From Buttiauxella selenatireducens (GTDB taxonomy: Bacteria > Pseudomonadota > Gammaproteobacteria > Enterobacterales > Enterobacteriaceae): DNA of 64,000 nt. The notes beneath the pieces are model-generated. The model made no database searches. It was not told the origin of the DNA and was given only the letters and a program-made list of their open reading frames with translations. Shown in pieces: positions 27,334-35,472 of this stretch. Positions within the stretch are counted from its first letter, which is position 1; each line of letters starts with the position of its first letter. The stretch is taken from positions 2,232,001 to 2,296,000 of the forward strand of contig NZ_CP133838.1 in assembly GCF_031432975.1 (NCBI RefSeq). Reading direction: 5' to 3'. The translations under genes and the position numbers were made by a program.

Positions 27334-28761
27334 ATGAAAATTCTTAAGCACTTTATTAATGGGCAATATGTATCGGGTTCGGAGGAGAACCTCTTTGAGC
27401 TGATAAGTCCTGTGAATGGAGAAACTTACGCCCTGTCGCCCTGTGCGGGTCGTGATGAGGTCGAGCAGGCCTATAGCGCGGCGAAAAGTGCATTTACCGT
27501 GTGGAAGCGTTCCACGCCGTCGCAAAGGCAGCGTGCGCTGTTAAAACTGGCGGATGAAATTGAACGTAATGTTGAGCGCCTGACGCAAGCGCAAAGCGAA
27601 GAAACCGGTCAATTGCGGCATTTCATTGAAAAAGAAGAGATTGCGGCATCCTGTGATGCACTACGATTTTTTGCCGGTGCGGCGCGTTGCCTGGAAGGTA
27701 AAGCATCATACGAATATGCTGAGGGCTTAACCTCCACCATTCGTCGCGAGCCGTTAGGGATTGTCGGCCAGGTTACCCCCTGGAACTATCCTTTCATGAT
27801 GGCCGTGTGGAAAATTGCCCCGGCGCTGGCCGCCGGGAACACGGTGGTGTTAAAACCCAGCGATACCACGCCTGTCAGCACCTTAATTTTGGCCGAACTG
27901 GCAGCGCCGCTTTTCCCGCAGGGCGCCTTTAATGTGGTGCTCGGTAAAGCGGAAACGGGCTCGCTGGTGGTTTCCAGCACCGAAGCCTCGCTGGTATCCA
28001 TAACCGGTTCGGTGCGTGCAGGATTGCAAGTTGCCGCATCTGCTGCGGCGAACCTGACCAAAGCACACCTCGAACTGGGTGGCAAAGCGCCGGTTATCGT
28101 TTTTGCCGATGCAGACATTGAAAAAGCAGTCGATGTCATCACCACGGCGGGTTTCTTTAATGCCGGACAAGACTGCACCTCGGCGACACGAATTTTGATT
28201 GAAGCCGCCATTTATGAGCCATTCCTCGAGAAACTGGTCAACAAAACCCGCCAAATCAAATTTGGTGCCCCTGAAGATAAAAACGCGTTGTACGGTGCGT
28301 TAAACAGCCGCAATCAACTTGAACAAGTTAAAGGGTTTATCAGCCGTTTACCGTCACATGCCGTCATTGAAACTGGCGGGAAAGCGGGAGACGGTCCAGG
28401 CTTCTATTTTGAACCCACAATAATCTCAGGGCTTGAACAGCGTGACGAGGCAATCCAGCACGAAGTGTTTGGCCCGGTCATGACCGTACAGTCGTTTTCC
28501 TCGGAGGAGGAGGCGCTGGACAAGGCCAATGATGTGGAATATGGCCTGGCGTCGAGTATCTGGACGAGCAACCATAGCCGCGCCCAGCGCTTGAGCATTC
28601 ACCTGGATTTCGGCACCGTCTGGATTAACAACCACATCCCGCTGTGTGCAGAAATGCCGCACGGTGGCTTCAAGAAGTCGGGCTACGGTAAGGATTTGTC
28701 ATCCTATTCTCTGGATGAATATACGCGGGTGAAGCACATTATGTGTGACATCTCCGAATAG
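27334..28761 (+). CDS. PatD-like aldehyde dehydrogenase of the spermidine dehydrogenase operon
   Basis: This 475-residue NAD+-dependent aldehyde dehydrogenase resembles aminoaldehyde dehydrogenases (PatD, betaine-aldehyde type). The cofactor segment V-T-P-W-N-Y-P-F-M, the general base in L-E-L-G-G-K-A-P and the catalytic Cys in G-Q-D-C-T-S-A-T-R are all intact. It has the same length as PatD at 3939 but diverges strongly outside the motifs. ATG 27334 follows GGAGA; the open frame reaches 24 bases further upstream into the operator. As first gene before SnoaL-like, SpdH and cytochrome genes it probably oxidises 4-aminobutyraldehyde or 3-aminopropanal released by spermidine cleavage. Confidence 0.88.
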   Translation: MKILKHFINGQYVSGSEENLFELISPVNGETYALSPCAGRDEVEQAYSAAKSAFTVWKRSTPSQRQRALLKLADEIERNVERLTQAQSEETGQLRHFIEKEEIAASCDALRFFAGAARCLEGKASYEYAEGLTSTIRREPLGIVGQVTPWNYPFMMAVWKIAPALAAGNTVVLKPSDTTPVSTLILAELAAPLFPQGAFNVVLGKAETGSLVVSSTEASLVSITGSVRAGLQVAASAAANLTKAHLELGGKAPVIVFADADIEKAVDVITTAGFFNAGQDCTSATRILIEAAIYEPFLEKLVNKTRQIKFGAPEDKNALYGALNSRNQLEQVKGFISRLPSHAVIETGGKAGDGPGFYFEPTIISGLEQRDEAIQHEVFGPVMTVQSFSSEEEALDKANDVEYGLASSIWTSNHSRAQRLSIHLDFGTVWINNHIPLCAEMPHGGFKKSGYGKDLSSYSLDEYTRVKHIMCDISE

Positions 28762-28807
28762 TAAGATCGGTATGAACGCCTCTCTGATTATATTTTAAGG
28801 TGATGAA

Positions 28808-29284
28808 ATGAAAGCAATGAAAGTCGCTGTTTTATCCTTTGCGCTATTCTCAAATTTGGCATTGGCGGATGTGTCTCCCTTAACGGTGGTCAAAGATTAT
28901 ATGTCGGCGTGGAACGCGCATGACTCCGCGAAGGCGGCACAATTTTTGGCTAACGATGTGGTGTATTACGATGCAGCCAGCGGTACGCCGGTCAAAGGGA
29001 AAAATAATGCCGAAAAAGAGGTCATTGGCGCGTTTATTAAAGCCGTACCGGATTTGACGTGGAAAATGATCAGCAAGCCAGTGTATGACCACGACACCAT
29101 CGCTTTTCGCTGGGAATTTAGCGGAAAAAATAGCGGCGAATGGGCGGGCAGTCCAGCCACCAATAACCCGATAAAATTTGAAGGTGTCAGTTATATCACC
29201 GTTAATAACGGGAAAATTACCTGGCAGGGTGATTATTATGACTCTAAGAAACTGGATGAAGAGTTAAAGCCACAGACTAAATAA
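28808..29284 (+). CDS. Periplasmic SnoaL/NTF2-like protein
   Basis: The 158-residue product has a signal peptide (M-K-A-M-K-V-A-V-L-S-F-A-L, cleavage after L-A-L-A) and a SnoaL-like cone fold: V-V-K-D-Y-M-S-A-W-N-A-H-D, then V-Y-Y-D-A-A-S-G and a closing W-Q-G-D-Y-Y-D. Such domains act as cyclases, isomerases or small-ligand binders. It lies between the aldehyde dehydrogenase and spermidine dehydrogenase genes (8 bases before the latter), so it works in the same compartment as SpdH. It may bind an aminoaldehyde or the cyclic imine pyrroline; that is a guess from context. Confidence 0.75.
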   Translation: MKAMKVAVLSFALFSNLALADVSPLTVVKDYMSAWNAHDSAKAAQFLANDVVYYDAASGTPVKGKNNAEKEVIGAFIKAVPDLTWKMISKPVYDHDTIAFRWEFSGKNSGEWAGSPATNNPIKFEGVSYITVNNGKITWQGDYYDSKKLDEELKPQTK

Positions 29285-29292
29285 GGATTTTT

Positions 29293-31185
29293 ATGTCGAT
29301 TACCAGACGTGATTTTCTCAACGGAGTTGCCATTACGATTGCCGCAGGGGTGACACCATTAGACCTTGCAAAAGCGGCCGGTAAAGCCAGTGCGATGATG
29401 GGTGAGGACTATTATCCTCCTCAGCTCACAGGGCTGCGTGGGAATCATCCCGGTTCATTTGAAATGGCGCACGCGATTGGTCGTGACCATGAAAAATTCA
29501 GTACCGATCATCTGCCCATTGAAGAAGAATATGATCTGGTGATTGTCGGCGGTGGGCTAAGTGGATTATCTGCCGCCAGCTTCTGGCACGACCTGGCGGG
29601 GAATAATAGCAAAGTCCTGATACTCGATAATCACGATGACTTTGGTGGTCACGCGAAGCGAAATGAATTTAACACGGGCGGTAAAAAGATAATTGGCTAC
29701 GGGGGCAGTGAAGCATTTCAATCGCCGAGCCGGAATTTCAGCCCGGAGGTCAATGGACTGATGTCTACCGTCGGCGTCAGTGTGGTCAGAATGAAGCAGA
29801 GTTTTGATGTTAATTTCTACCCCGATTTAAAACTCAGCCGTGGCGTTTTCTTTGATAAAAAGAATTTCGGTGAAACCAAAATTGTGAGTGGCGATCCTGG
29901 CCATGCCGTCGCCGATGATATTCCGCGAGATAAACTTAATGGCCGCAGCCTTGAGGCCTTTATTAATGATTTCCCGTTGAGCGAAAGTGACCGTAAAGCG
30001 ATTTTAGATTTGCATGTGAATCCGGTGGATTACCTAAAAGGTCTGTCGGTCGATGAAAAAACCGCGTGGATGGACACCCACAGTTATCGGGATTTCCTGG
30101 TGGAAAAAGTCGGCCTGAGCAAAATGGCCGTGATGTATTTCCAGCAACGCACCAACGACTTTTTTGCCATTGGTATTGAAGGCGTGAGTTGTAGCGATGC
30201 CCGAACGTGTGCGCTTCCCGGGATGGATGCCATGGATCTGCCACCGCTTGATGAAGAGGCACAGGCCGACCTCGACGAACCTTACGTTTATCATTTTCCT
30301 GACGGCAACGCCGGGCTTGCGCGCCTGATTGTCCGGCACCTGATCCCTGAGGCTTTGCCGGGTAACACCATGGAGGACTCCATCACCTCCAGGCTTAACT
30401 ATGAAAAGCTCGACCTCCCGGAAAACACGACGCGCCTTCGCCTGAACAGTATTGTCATTCATGCGGCCAATACCGAAGACGGGGTGGTGGTGACCTATGT
30501 TAATGACGGCAAAGCGCATCGCGTGAAAGGGCGAAAAGCCATCATGGCGGGATACAACATGATGATCCCGTATCTGGTGCCTGAGACCCCGGAACAGCAA
30601 AAAGCCGACCTGCGGATGAATGTCAAAGCACCGTTGGTTTACACCAATGTGATGGTAAAAAACTGGCAGGCATTCACTCAGCTTGGCATCCACGAATTCT
30701 ATTCTCCCGCCGCACCTTATAGCCGCGTGAAGCTGGATTATCCGGTCAGTATGGGGAGTTATCATCATTCGCAAAACGCCGATGAACCCATGTGCCTGCA
30801 TATGGTTTATGTGCCGACTTATCCTGGTAGCAAGCTCAGCGCACGCGAACAGTTCCGCCAGGGACGGGCATATTTGCTGGGGACCCCGTTCGATACGCAT
30901 GAAAAAATGATCCGTTCGCAATTGCAGGAAATGCTCGGTCAAACCGGCTTTGACCATGAACGTGACATCACAGCAATTACCGTTAACCGCTGGGCGCACG
31001 GTTATGCCTATTACGCCAGTGCGCTGTTCGATGATATGGACGAGGTGCCGAAGATAATCGAGAGGGCGCGTCAGCCGATTGGACGCATCGCGATAGCCAA
31101 CTCTGATTCAGACTGGGATGCCTACGCACATACTGCGATTGACCAGGCGTGGCGCGCGGTCAACGAACTAAAAGCGATGGGATGA
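29293..31185 (+). CDS. spdH: Tat-exported spermidine dehydrogenase
   Basis: SpdH cleaves spermidine into 1,3-diaminopropane and 4-aminobutyraldehyde using FAD and heme and passes electrons to cytochrome. The 630-residue protein begins with a twin-arginine signal (I-T-R-R-D-F-L-N-G, then a hydrophobic stretch). The FAD-binding D-L-V-I-V-G-G-G-L-S-G-L-S-A-A starts near residue 81, followed by D-D-F-G-G-H-A-K-R and G-Y-G-G-S-E-A-F. It matches what I recall of the Pseudomonas and Citrobacter enzymes in length and layout. Its stop overlaps the ATG of the cytochrome gene (ATGA), so translation is coupled. Export means polyamine breakdown would start in the periplasm. The gene itself is intact. Confidence 0.85.
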   Translation: MSITRRDFLNGVAITIAAGVTPLDLAKAAGKASAMMGEDYYPPQLTGLRGNHPGSFEMAHAIGRDHEKFSTDHLPIEEEYDLVIVGGGLSGLSAASFWHDLAGNNSKVLILDNHDDFGGHAKRNEFNTGGKKIIGYGGSEAFQSPSRNFSPEVNGLMSTVGVSVVRMKQSFDVNFYPDLKLSRGVFFDKKNFGETKIVSGDPGHAVADDIPRDKLNGRSLEAFINDFPLSESDRKAILDLHVNPVDYLKGLSVDEKTAWMDTHSYRDFLVEKVGLSKMAVMYFQQRTNDFFAIGIEGVSCSDARTCALPGMDAMDLPPLDEEAQADLDEPYVYHFPDGNAGLARLIVRHLIPEALPGNTMEDSITSRLNYEKLDLPENTTRLRLNSIVIHAANTEDGVVVTYVNDGKAHRVKGRKAIMAGYNMMIPYLVPETPEQQKADLRMNVKAPLVYTNVMVKNWQAFTQLGIHEFYSPAAPYSRVKLDYPVSMGSYHHSQNADEPMCLHMVYVPTYPGSKLSAREQFRQGRAYLLGTPFDTHEKMIRSQLQEMLGQTGFDHERDITAITVNRWAHGYAYYASALFDDMDEVPKIIERARQPIGRIAIANSDSDWDAYAHTAIDQAWRAVNELKAMG

Positions 31186-32383
31186 GCGACATGAAACAGA
31201 CTTTACTGGCTTTCGGCTGCTTGTTAGTGACGGGGAATGCCACGGCACTTTCCGCAGGTGAGTATATGGCGCGAGTGTCGGACTGTGTGGCTTGCCATAC
31301 CGTTGAAGGCGGCCAGCCCATGGCGGGTGGGAAAAAGTTTTCCACGCCTGTTGGGGATATTTACTCGACCAATATTACGCCCGATAAAACATCTGGCATC
31401 GGTCAATATAGCTACGATGATTTTGAAAAAGCCGTCCGACAGGGCATTGCAAAGGAGGGGCATCCACTGTATCCCGCGATGCCATATCCCTCTTATGCCA
31501 AAATGACCGATCAAGACATTCACGCACTTTATGATTATTTCATGAATGAGGTGCCTGCATCGCCGGAGAAAAACAAAGAGAATGAGATACCCTGGCTGCT
31601 TTCGGCCAGATGGCCGTTACACGTCTGGAATACGTTCTTTGTCGACGAGATGAAGGCGGATAACCCCGCAACAAAGGCCGATAAAAACCGCGAATTACTC
31701 AGCCGGGGGCTTATCTGGTCGAAGGGGCGGGGCATTGCGGAGCCTGCCATACCCCCAGGGGCGTGGCGATGCAGGAAAAAGCGTATGACGCATCCAGCGA
31801 TGTTTATCTTAGCGGCGCGATGATTAATGGCTGGTATGCGCCATCGCTGCGAAATATCACTCTGTCGCAGGATGAATTAAAGGATTTATTGCATATGGGC
31901 AGGAGCCAGCATAACGCGATATCCGGGCCAATGAGCGAGGTCGTCACGCAGAGTACGCAATATCTGAACGAAAACGATCTGGATGCCATTTCATTTTATC
32001 TGCTGAGTTTTAATCACAAGGCCACCGCTCCGGTTTCGCCTGACGGTACCATTGTCTATAAACCGACGGATGGCAAAACGCTTTATTCAATGTATTGCTC
32101 AACCTGCCACGGTGATGACGGGCGAGGCAAAGATTTCACGGTTCCTTCGCTGGTGAATAACGCTTTAATTACCGCTGACGATCCTTCGTCATTAATTTCG
32201 GTTATTTATCATGGTGCAGAAACACCCCAAACCCAGGGCAATATCTCTTTTAAAATGCCTGCTTATAAAGAGGTGATGTCTGACGATGAAATGACGAATG
32301 TCGTTAATTATGTCAGAGGAACATGGGGAAATGGGGCACCGCAGGCGAATCCAGATGATGTGGCTAAGGTTAATCGCGACTGA
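31182..32383 (+). pseudogene. Triheme cytochrome c partner of SpdH, frameshifted
   Basis: The frame from ATG 31182 has a signal peptide and a first heme site C-V-A-C-H, then loses homology right after N-R-E-L-L-S-R-G. A second frame continues to 32383 and carries C-S-T-C-H near residue 100 of that part. If one G is restored to the run of five at 31705-31709, the frames join and a middle heme site C-G-A-C-H appears at 31736-31750. The restored product of about 400 residues would be a membrane-anchored or periplasmic triheme cytochrome like the AdhB subunit of alcohol dehydrogenases. As read, only one heme would be made from the first frame. The cause may be a true mutation or a homopolymer base-call error. 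Confidence 0.85.
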
Positions 32384-32445
32384 GGTTGTAGACGGCCTGC
32401 GAGGGCGTTAGATTACGTTAACCCCTTTTGCTATCTGGATATGTG

Positions 32446-32685
32446 ATGACTGAAATTAAACTGAACCTGAATGACAAGGAAGATATTCGGCAGAAGCTGG
32501 TGGATTATTGTGAGGCGAATTTCGATTTAACGCTCGAGCAGTTTGATGCCGATTTTTTCACCGATTTCGTCATTAAAGAGTTGGGGCCTGCGTTGTATAA
32601 CGCCGGAGTTGATGAGGCTATCAAAACCCATGCGGCTTATTGTGACCGCATCCAGGAAGAGATGGATCTGAAGAAAATTCTCTAG
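32446..32685 (+). CDS. DUF2164 family protein
   Basis: This small acidic protein of 79 residues has the DUF2164 pattern: an N-terminal strand K-L-N-L, a helix around I-R-Q-K-L-V-D-Y-C-E, then D-F-V-I-K-E-L-G-P-A-L-Y-N-A-G-V-D-E-A, the most conserved part of the family. The function of the family is unknown. It follows the cytochrome pseudogene by 62 bases and may be its own transcription unit. A strong hairpin terminator ends it. Confidence 0.8.
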   Translation: MTEIKLNLNDKEDIRQKLVDYCEANFDLTLEQFDADFFTDFVIKELGPALYNAGVDEAIKTHAAYCDRIQEEMDLKKIL

Positions 32686-32706
32686 CTTCTGAACATTAGA
32701 TAAACG

Positions 32707-32740
32707 TTTTGCGGCAGCCAATAATCGGGCTGCCGCAAAA
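32707..32740. terminator. Bidirectional terminator between DUF2164 gene and mcr-9-like gene
   Basis: TTTTGCGGCAGCC (32707-32719) and GGCTGCCGCAAAA (32728-32740) form a perfect 13-bp stem with an 8-base loop and T/A flanks, between convergent genes. Confidence 0.88.
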
Positions 32741-32764
32741 GTTTAAACCACGCTCAGCAGTGGA

Positions 32765-34384
32765 CTAACTCCGGCATTCGCGGAACAGATCAAGGTCAGG
32801 GTTATACACGCTGGAGGTGATGTCCCAAAGCCCTAACACTGATGAGAACAGGTTGTCGTGCGAGTAGTCGTTTTTAACCGCATTGTTTTTCAAACACGCC
32901 ATATTTATATGTTTGTCGCTGATAAAGCCGGGCGACATCCACACCTGCATCGGAATATGCGTTTGCTGGTCCGGTGCCAGCTTGTACGGTGTGCCGTGCA
33001 GATACAGGCCACTTTCCCCTAATGACTCACCGTGATCGGAAACATACAGCAGTACGGTGTTGTACTGGTCGCTGTATTTTTTCAGTTTTTCAACCATTTG
33101 AGCCAGTACACGGTCAGTGTGGCGAATCGTGTTGTCGTAGGTGTTGACCAGTTGTTCTTGCGTACAGTTCTCGATATCGCTACGCGCACACTCTGGCATA
33201 AAGTGGCGATCTTCAGCCGGATAACGCTGATAATAGGTCGGCCCATGGCTGCCAATCATATGGAAGGCGATGAGTTTATCCCCGGCCATTTTAGCCACTT
33301 CCTCATCGAGATGTTCCAGCATCACCTCGTCGTAACAGGTGTCGCCATCACACAATTTCGCGTTATCGGTGGGTTTAATTTCGATAGTCGGGATCCGTTT
33401 ACATACGCCTTTACAGCCGCCATCGTTATCTTTCCAAAGCAGTGAAACCCCAGTCTTTTGCACCACATCGAGGAAGTTTTCACTGTTGGAGGCTTTCCTG
33501 GCATCGTAATCGGTGCGGTTCATATTTGAGAACATGCACGGCACGGAAATGGCGGTGGCAGTACCACACGAATGCACATTCTTAAACGAGATAACCTCGC
33601 CCGTCTGGCTGGTGAAGGCGTTAGTGTCGCGTGCATAACCGTTCATCGAGAAGTTCTGGCTACGCGCGGTTTCACCAATCACCAGGAACATCAGGGTAGG
33701 TTTTTCTTTATGGGCGACACGTTTGGCGTCATCACCTAATGTCTGGAACGGTTCTTTGGTCGTGAAGTAAGTGTCTTTTAGATAGCGTACGGTGCCATAG
33801 GCGTAATTCGCCGGGATAATCTCTTTGTTTAGCGTCGAGTTATTGCGACCAACGGAGGCGTAATCCTGATAGTAAAGTGCCGCCACGCCGCCAATCAACA
33901 GCAGGGATGCAACCATGGACAACAAGCGATATACGATGCCCTTATACCACTTGGCTGGATATTCAATCTCAATTAAAAACAGCAAGATAGCGGGCAGCAC
34001 ACCGGTTAGCAGCACCCATAAAATGATTGAACCATTCAGATAGGAATGGGCTTCCTGTGGATTCGTTTCCAGGATGTTTTGGATCATTGACTGATCGAAC
34101 ATCACTTTGTATTTCAACGTCGAGTAACTGACCATCGAACCCGTCACTAACAGCAGGGCAAAAAATGGTTTCAACAGATAGCGAATTGAAAAGGGCAGGA
34201 AGACAAAGTTGAGTGCCGCGACAAGTACAAAGGGTATGGAGATAACAAAGCCAATTTTGACGTGTTCGAGGTGCGTCAAAATATCGTAAAAATGCAGTAA
34301 TACTGGCCAGTTAAGCAAGAAGGCAAAAACCACCGCCAACAGTAAAACCAGTGGGATAAGCTTAATCCTGAAAAGTACGGGCAT
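32765..34384 (-). CDS. MCR-9-like lipid A phosphoethanolamine transferase
   Basis: This inner-membrane enzyme should transfer phosphoethanolamine to lipid A, lowering polymyxin binding. From ATG 34384 (GGAG six bases upstream) it is 539 residues, the length I recall for MCR-9, and long stretches match that protein, for example around D-Y-A-S-V-G-R-N-N-S-T-L-N and D-L-D-L-F-R-E-C-R-S. Five N-terminal membrane helices (to about 170) precede the sulfatase-like catalytic domain. Active-site residues are in place: Glu 238 (I-G-E-T-A), Thr 275 (S-C-G-T-A-T), Asp 450 and His 451 (S-D-H-G-E-S). Paired cysteines for the periplasmic disulfides are present. No IS, qseBC or plasmid gene adjoins it, so it looks chromosomal and native. 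Resistance level cannot be read from sequence. Confidence 0.9.
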   Translation of the reverse strand: MPVLFRIKLIPLVLLLAVVFAFLLNWPVLLHFYDILTHLEHVKIGFVISIPFVLVAALNFVFLPFSIRYLLKPFFALLLVTGSMVSYSTLKYKVMFDQSMIQNILETNPQEAHSYLNGSIILWVLLTGVLPAILLFLIEIEYPAKWYKGIVYRLLSMVASLLLIGGVAALYYQDYASVGRNNSTLNKEIIPANYAYGTVRYLKDTYFTTKEPFQTLGDDAKRVAHKEKPTLMFLVIGETARSQNFSMNGYARDTNAFTSQTGEVISFKNVHSCGTATAISVPCMFSNMNRTDYDARKASNSENFLDVVQKTGVSLLWKDNDGGCKGVCKRIPTIEIKPTDNAKLCDGDTCYDEVMLEHLDEEVAKMAGDKLIAFHMIGSHGPTYYQRYPAEDRHFMPECARSDIENCTQEQLVNTYDNTIRHTDRVLAQMVEKLKKYSDQYNTVLLYVSDHGESLGESGLYLHGTPYKLAPDQQTHIPMQVWMSPGFISDKHINMACLKNNAVKNDYSHDNLFSSVLGLWDITSSVYNPDLDLFRECRS

Positions 34385-34643
34385 TAACATCTCCGAGAAG
34401 TCATTGATTCCAAAAGCTACGGCTGTCCGAATGGACACATTCGTAAAGCGACAGCTGAGGTGGCATTTTCATGCGCAAACTATTTAATTATAAAAATGCT
34501 GATCCTATAAATTATGGGCAGCATAGTGAAAATACAGGGTGTCCAATAATTGCCACGTGATGAATAAGGAAAATGCCAGCGTAGTAGACTCAGCTGCCAC
34601 CAACGGAATCAGTTTCGTGGGTGACTATTTAAGCATTACGAAC

Positions 34644-34660
34644 CTTAATTTAACCTTAAT
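34644..34660 (+). promoter_or_regulatory. Candidate PmrA (BasR) box
   Basis: CTTAAT-TTAAC-CTTAAT is an exact direct-repeat match to the PmrA consensus (C/T)TTAA(G/T)-N5-(C/T)TTAA(G/T). It lies 260 bases upstream of the mcr-9-like start codon, in plus-strand orientation. No convincing gene starts just downstream on the plus strand, so the mcr-9-like gene is the likely target, but the distance is long. Confidence 0.6.
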
Positions 34661-35053
34661 CGAATTAAATCATTAAGGAGAACAATTTCTTGTAGATTTA
34701 CTTCAGGTTAAATTGAATAGATTCATGCTGTTACGAAATTTTTATACGGATTTCAAATCGTAGCGCAATTTTCAAACAAAGTGGCTTTTTTCTTTTTTAT
34801 TGGCTCATTCTTAATATTAAGCTAAGAAATCTCTGTTATGTGTTTTCAATTTAACTGCGGTTTAGATTCGGTCATATTTTGCTTTTGTTTAATAAATCTG
34901 CATCATGATAAATACATTTGCGTGCTGCTGGTTTCTGACGGTCGTGACGGCTCGAAAAGTATAGTATGGGAAAATGGATTTGTGTCGTGGGGATGTTCTT
35001 CGGTTGATGACGAATCTGGAATCCTGAAAGAAAGTGCTGAAACAGGCACGGAA

Positions 35054-35079
35054 GGCGGGTAAGTGAAGGTTTACCCGCC
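35054..35079 (-). terminator. Hairpin downstream of the DUF883 gene
   Basis: GGCGGGTAA (35054-35062) pairs with TTACCCGCC (35071-35079) across an 8-base loop, 10 bases after the stop codon of the minus-strand DUF883 gene. There is little T-run after it. Confidence 0.6.
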
Positions 35080-35088
35080 AGACGGCTG

Positions 35089-35337
35089 TTATCTACGGCC
35101 CAGCAAGAAGCCAAATACGACACCTACCGCGGCGGCAATGGCTAAACCCGCCACCGGGTTGGTCGAGACCTGATCCCGCACATTATCTGCCGCGTCTCGT
35201 ACGGCGTAGCTGGCTTGTGACGCATATTTGCGTGCCGCTCCCTTTAATTCTTCATCAGGGCGCTGGGTATGTTTGCCATAAAATTCACGCGCTGTACCTG
35301 CTGCTTCGTTAACTTTGTCTGCTGTTTTATCAAACAT
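35089..35337 (-). CDS. DUF883 (ElaB/YqjD-type) membrane-anchored protein
   Basis: The 82-residue protein has an N-terminal amphipathic region (about 1-57) with alternating Ala, Arg and Asp residues and a C-terminal tail anchor, A-G-L-A-I-A-A-A-V-G-V-V-F-G-F-L-L-G-R-R. This is the ElaB/YqjD/YgaM layout; YqjD and ElaB attach to ribosomes at the inner membrane in stationary phase. Which paralogue this is cannot be told. The start has AGGAG five to six bases upstream. It is monocistronic with a hairpin after the stop. Confidence 0.82.
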   Translation of the reverse strand: MFDKTADKVNEAAGTAREFYGKHTQRPDEELKGAARKYASQASYAVRDAADNVRDQVSTNPVAGLAIAAAVGVVFGFLLGRR

Positions 35338-35472
35338 TCTGAACTCCTGATCGGTAAATACAGAACTCAGTATAGTTGAGTGAGCGCGGGGAAACGTTTT
35401 CGCCTGACAATTCGGATAATGAGAAAAAATGGGCTATTTTTGCAAGACAAAGAGATCGAGGAGGTCGATGTG

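Larger units (their letters stand above)
34385..35088. other. Long intergenic region upstream of the mcr-9-like gene
   Basis: About 700 AT-rich bases hold the promoter region of the mcr-9-like gene, a perfect PmrA-type box at 34644-34660, and the hairpin after the DUF883 gene at 35054-35079. Two overlapping short frames (34838-35062 plus, 34872-35123 minus) have no good ribosome binding sites or recognisable products and are not called. Confidence 0.55.

Noticed and set aside
30034..30999. 321-codon open frame opposite spdH
   Set aside because: It lies wholly within the intact spdH coding region and has no independent support.
34838..35062. Open frame of 74 codons on the plus strand before the DUF883 gene
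   Set aside because: No ribosome binding site, composition biased to Cys and Phe, and its stop lies inside the hairpin stem at 35054-35079.
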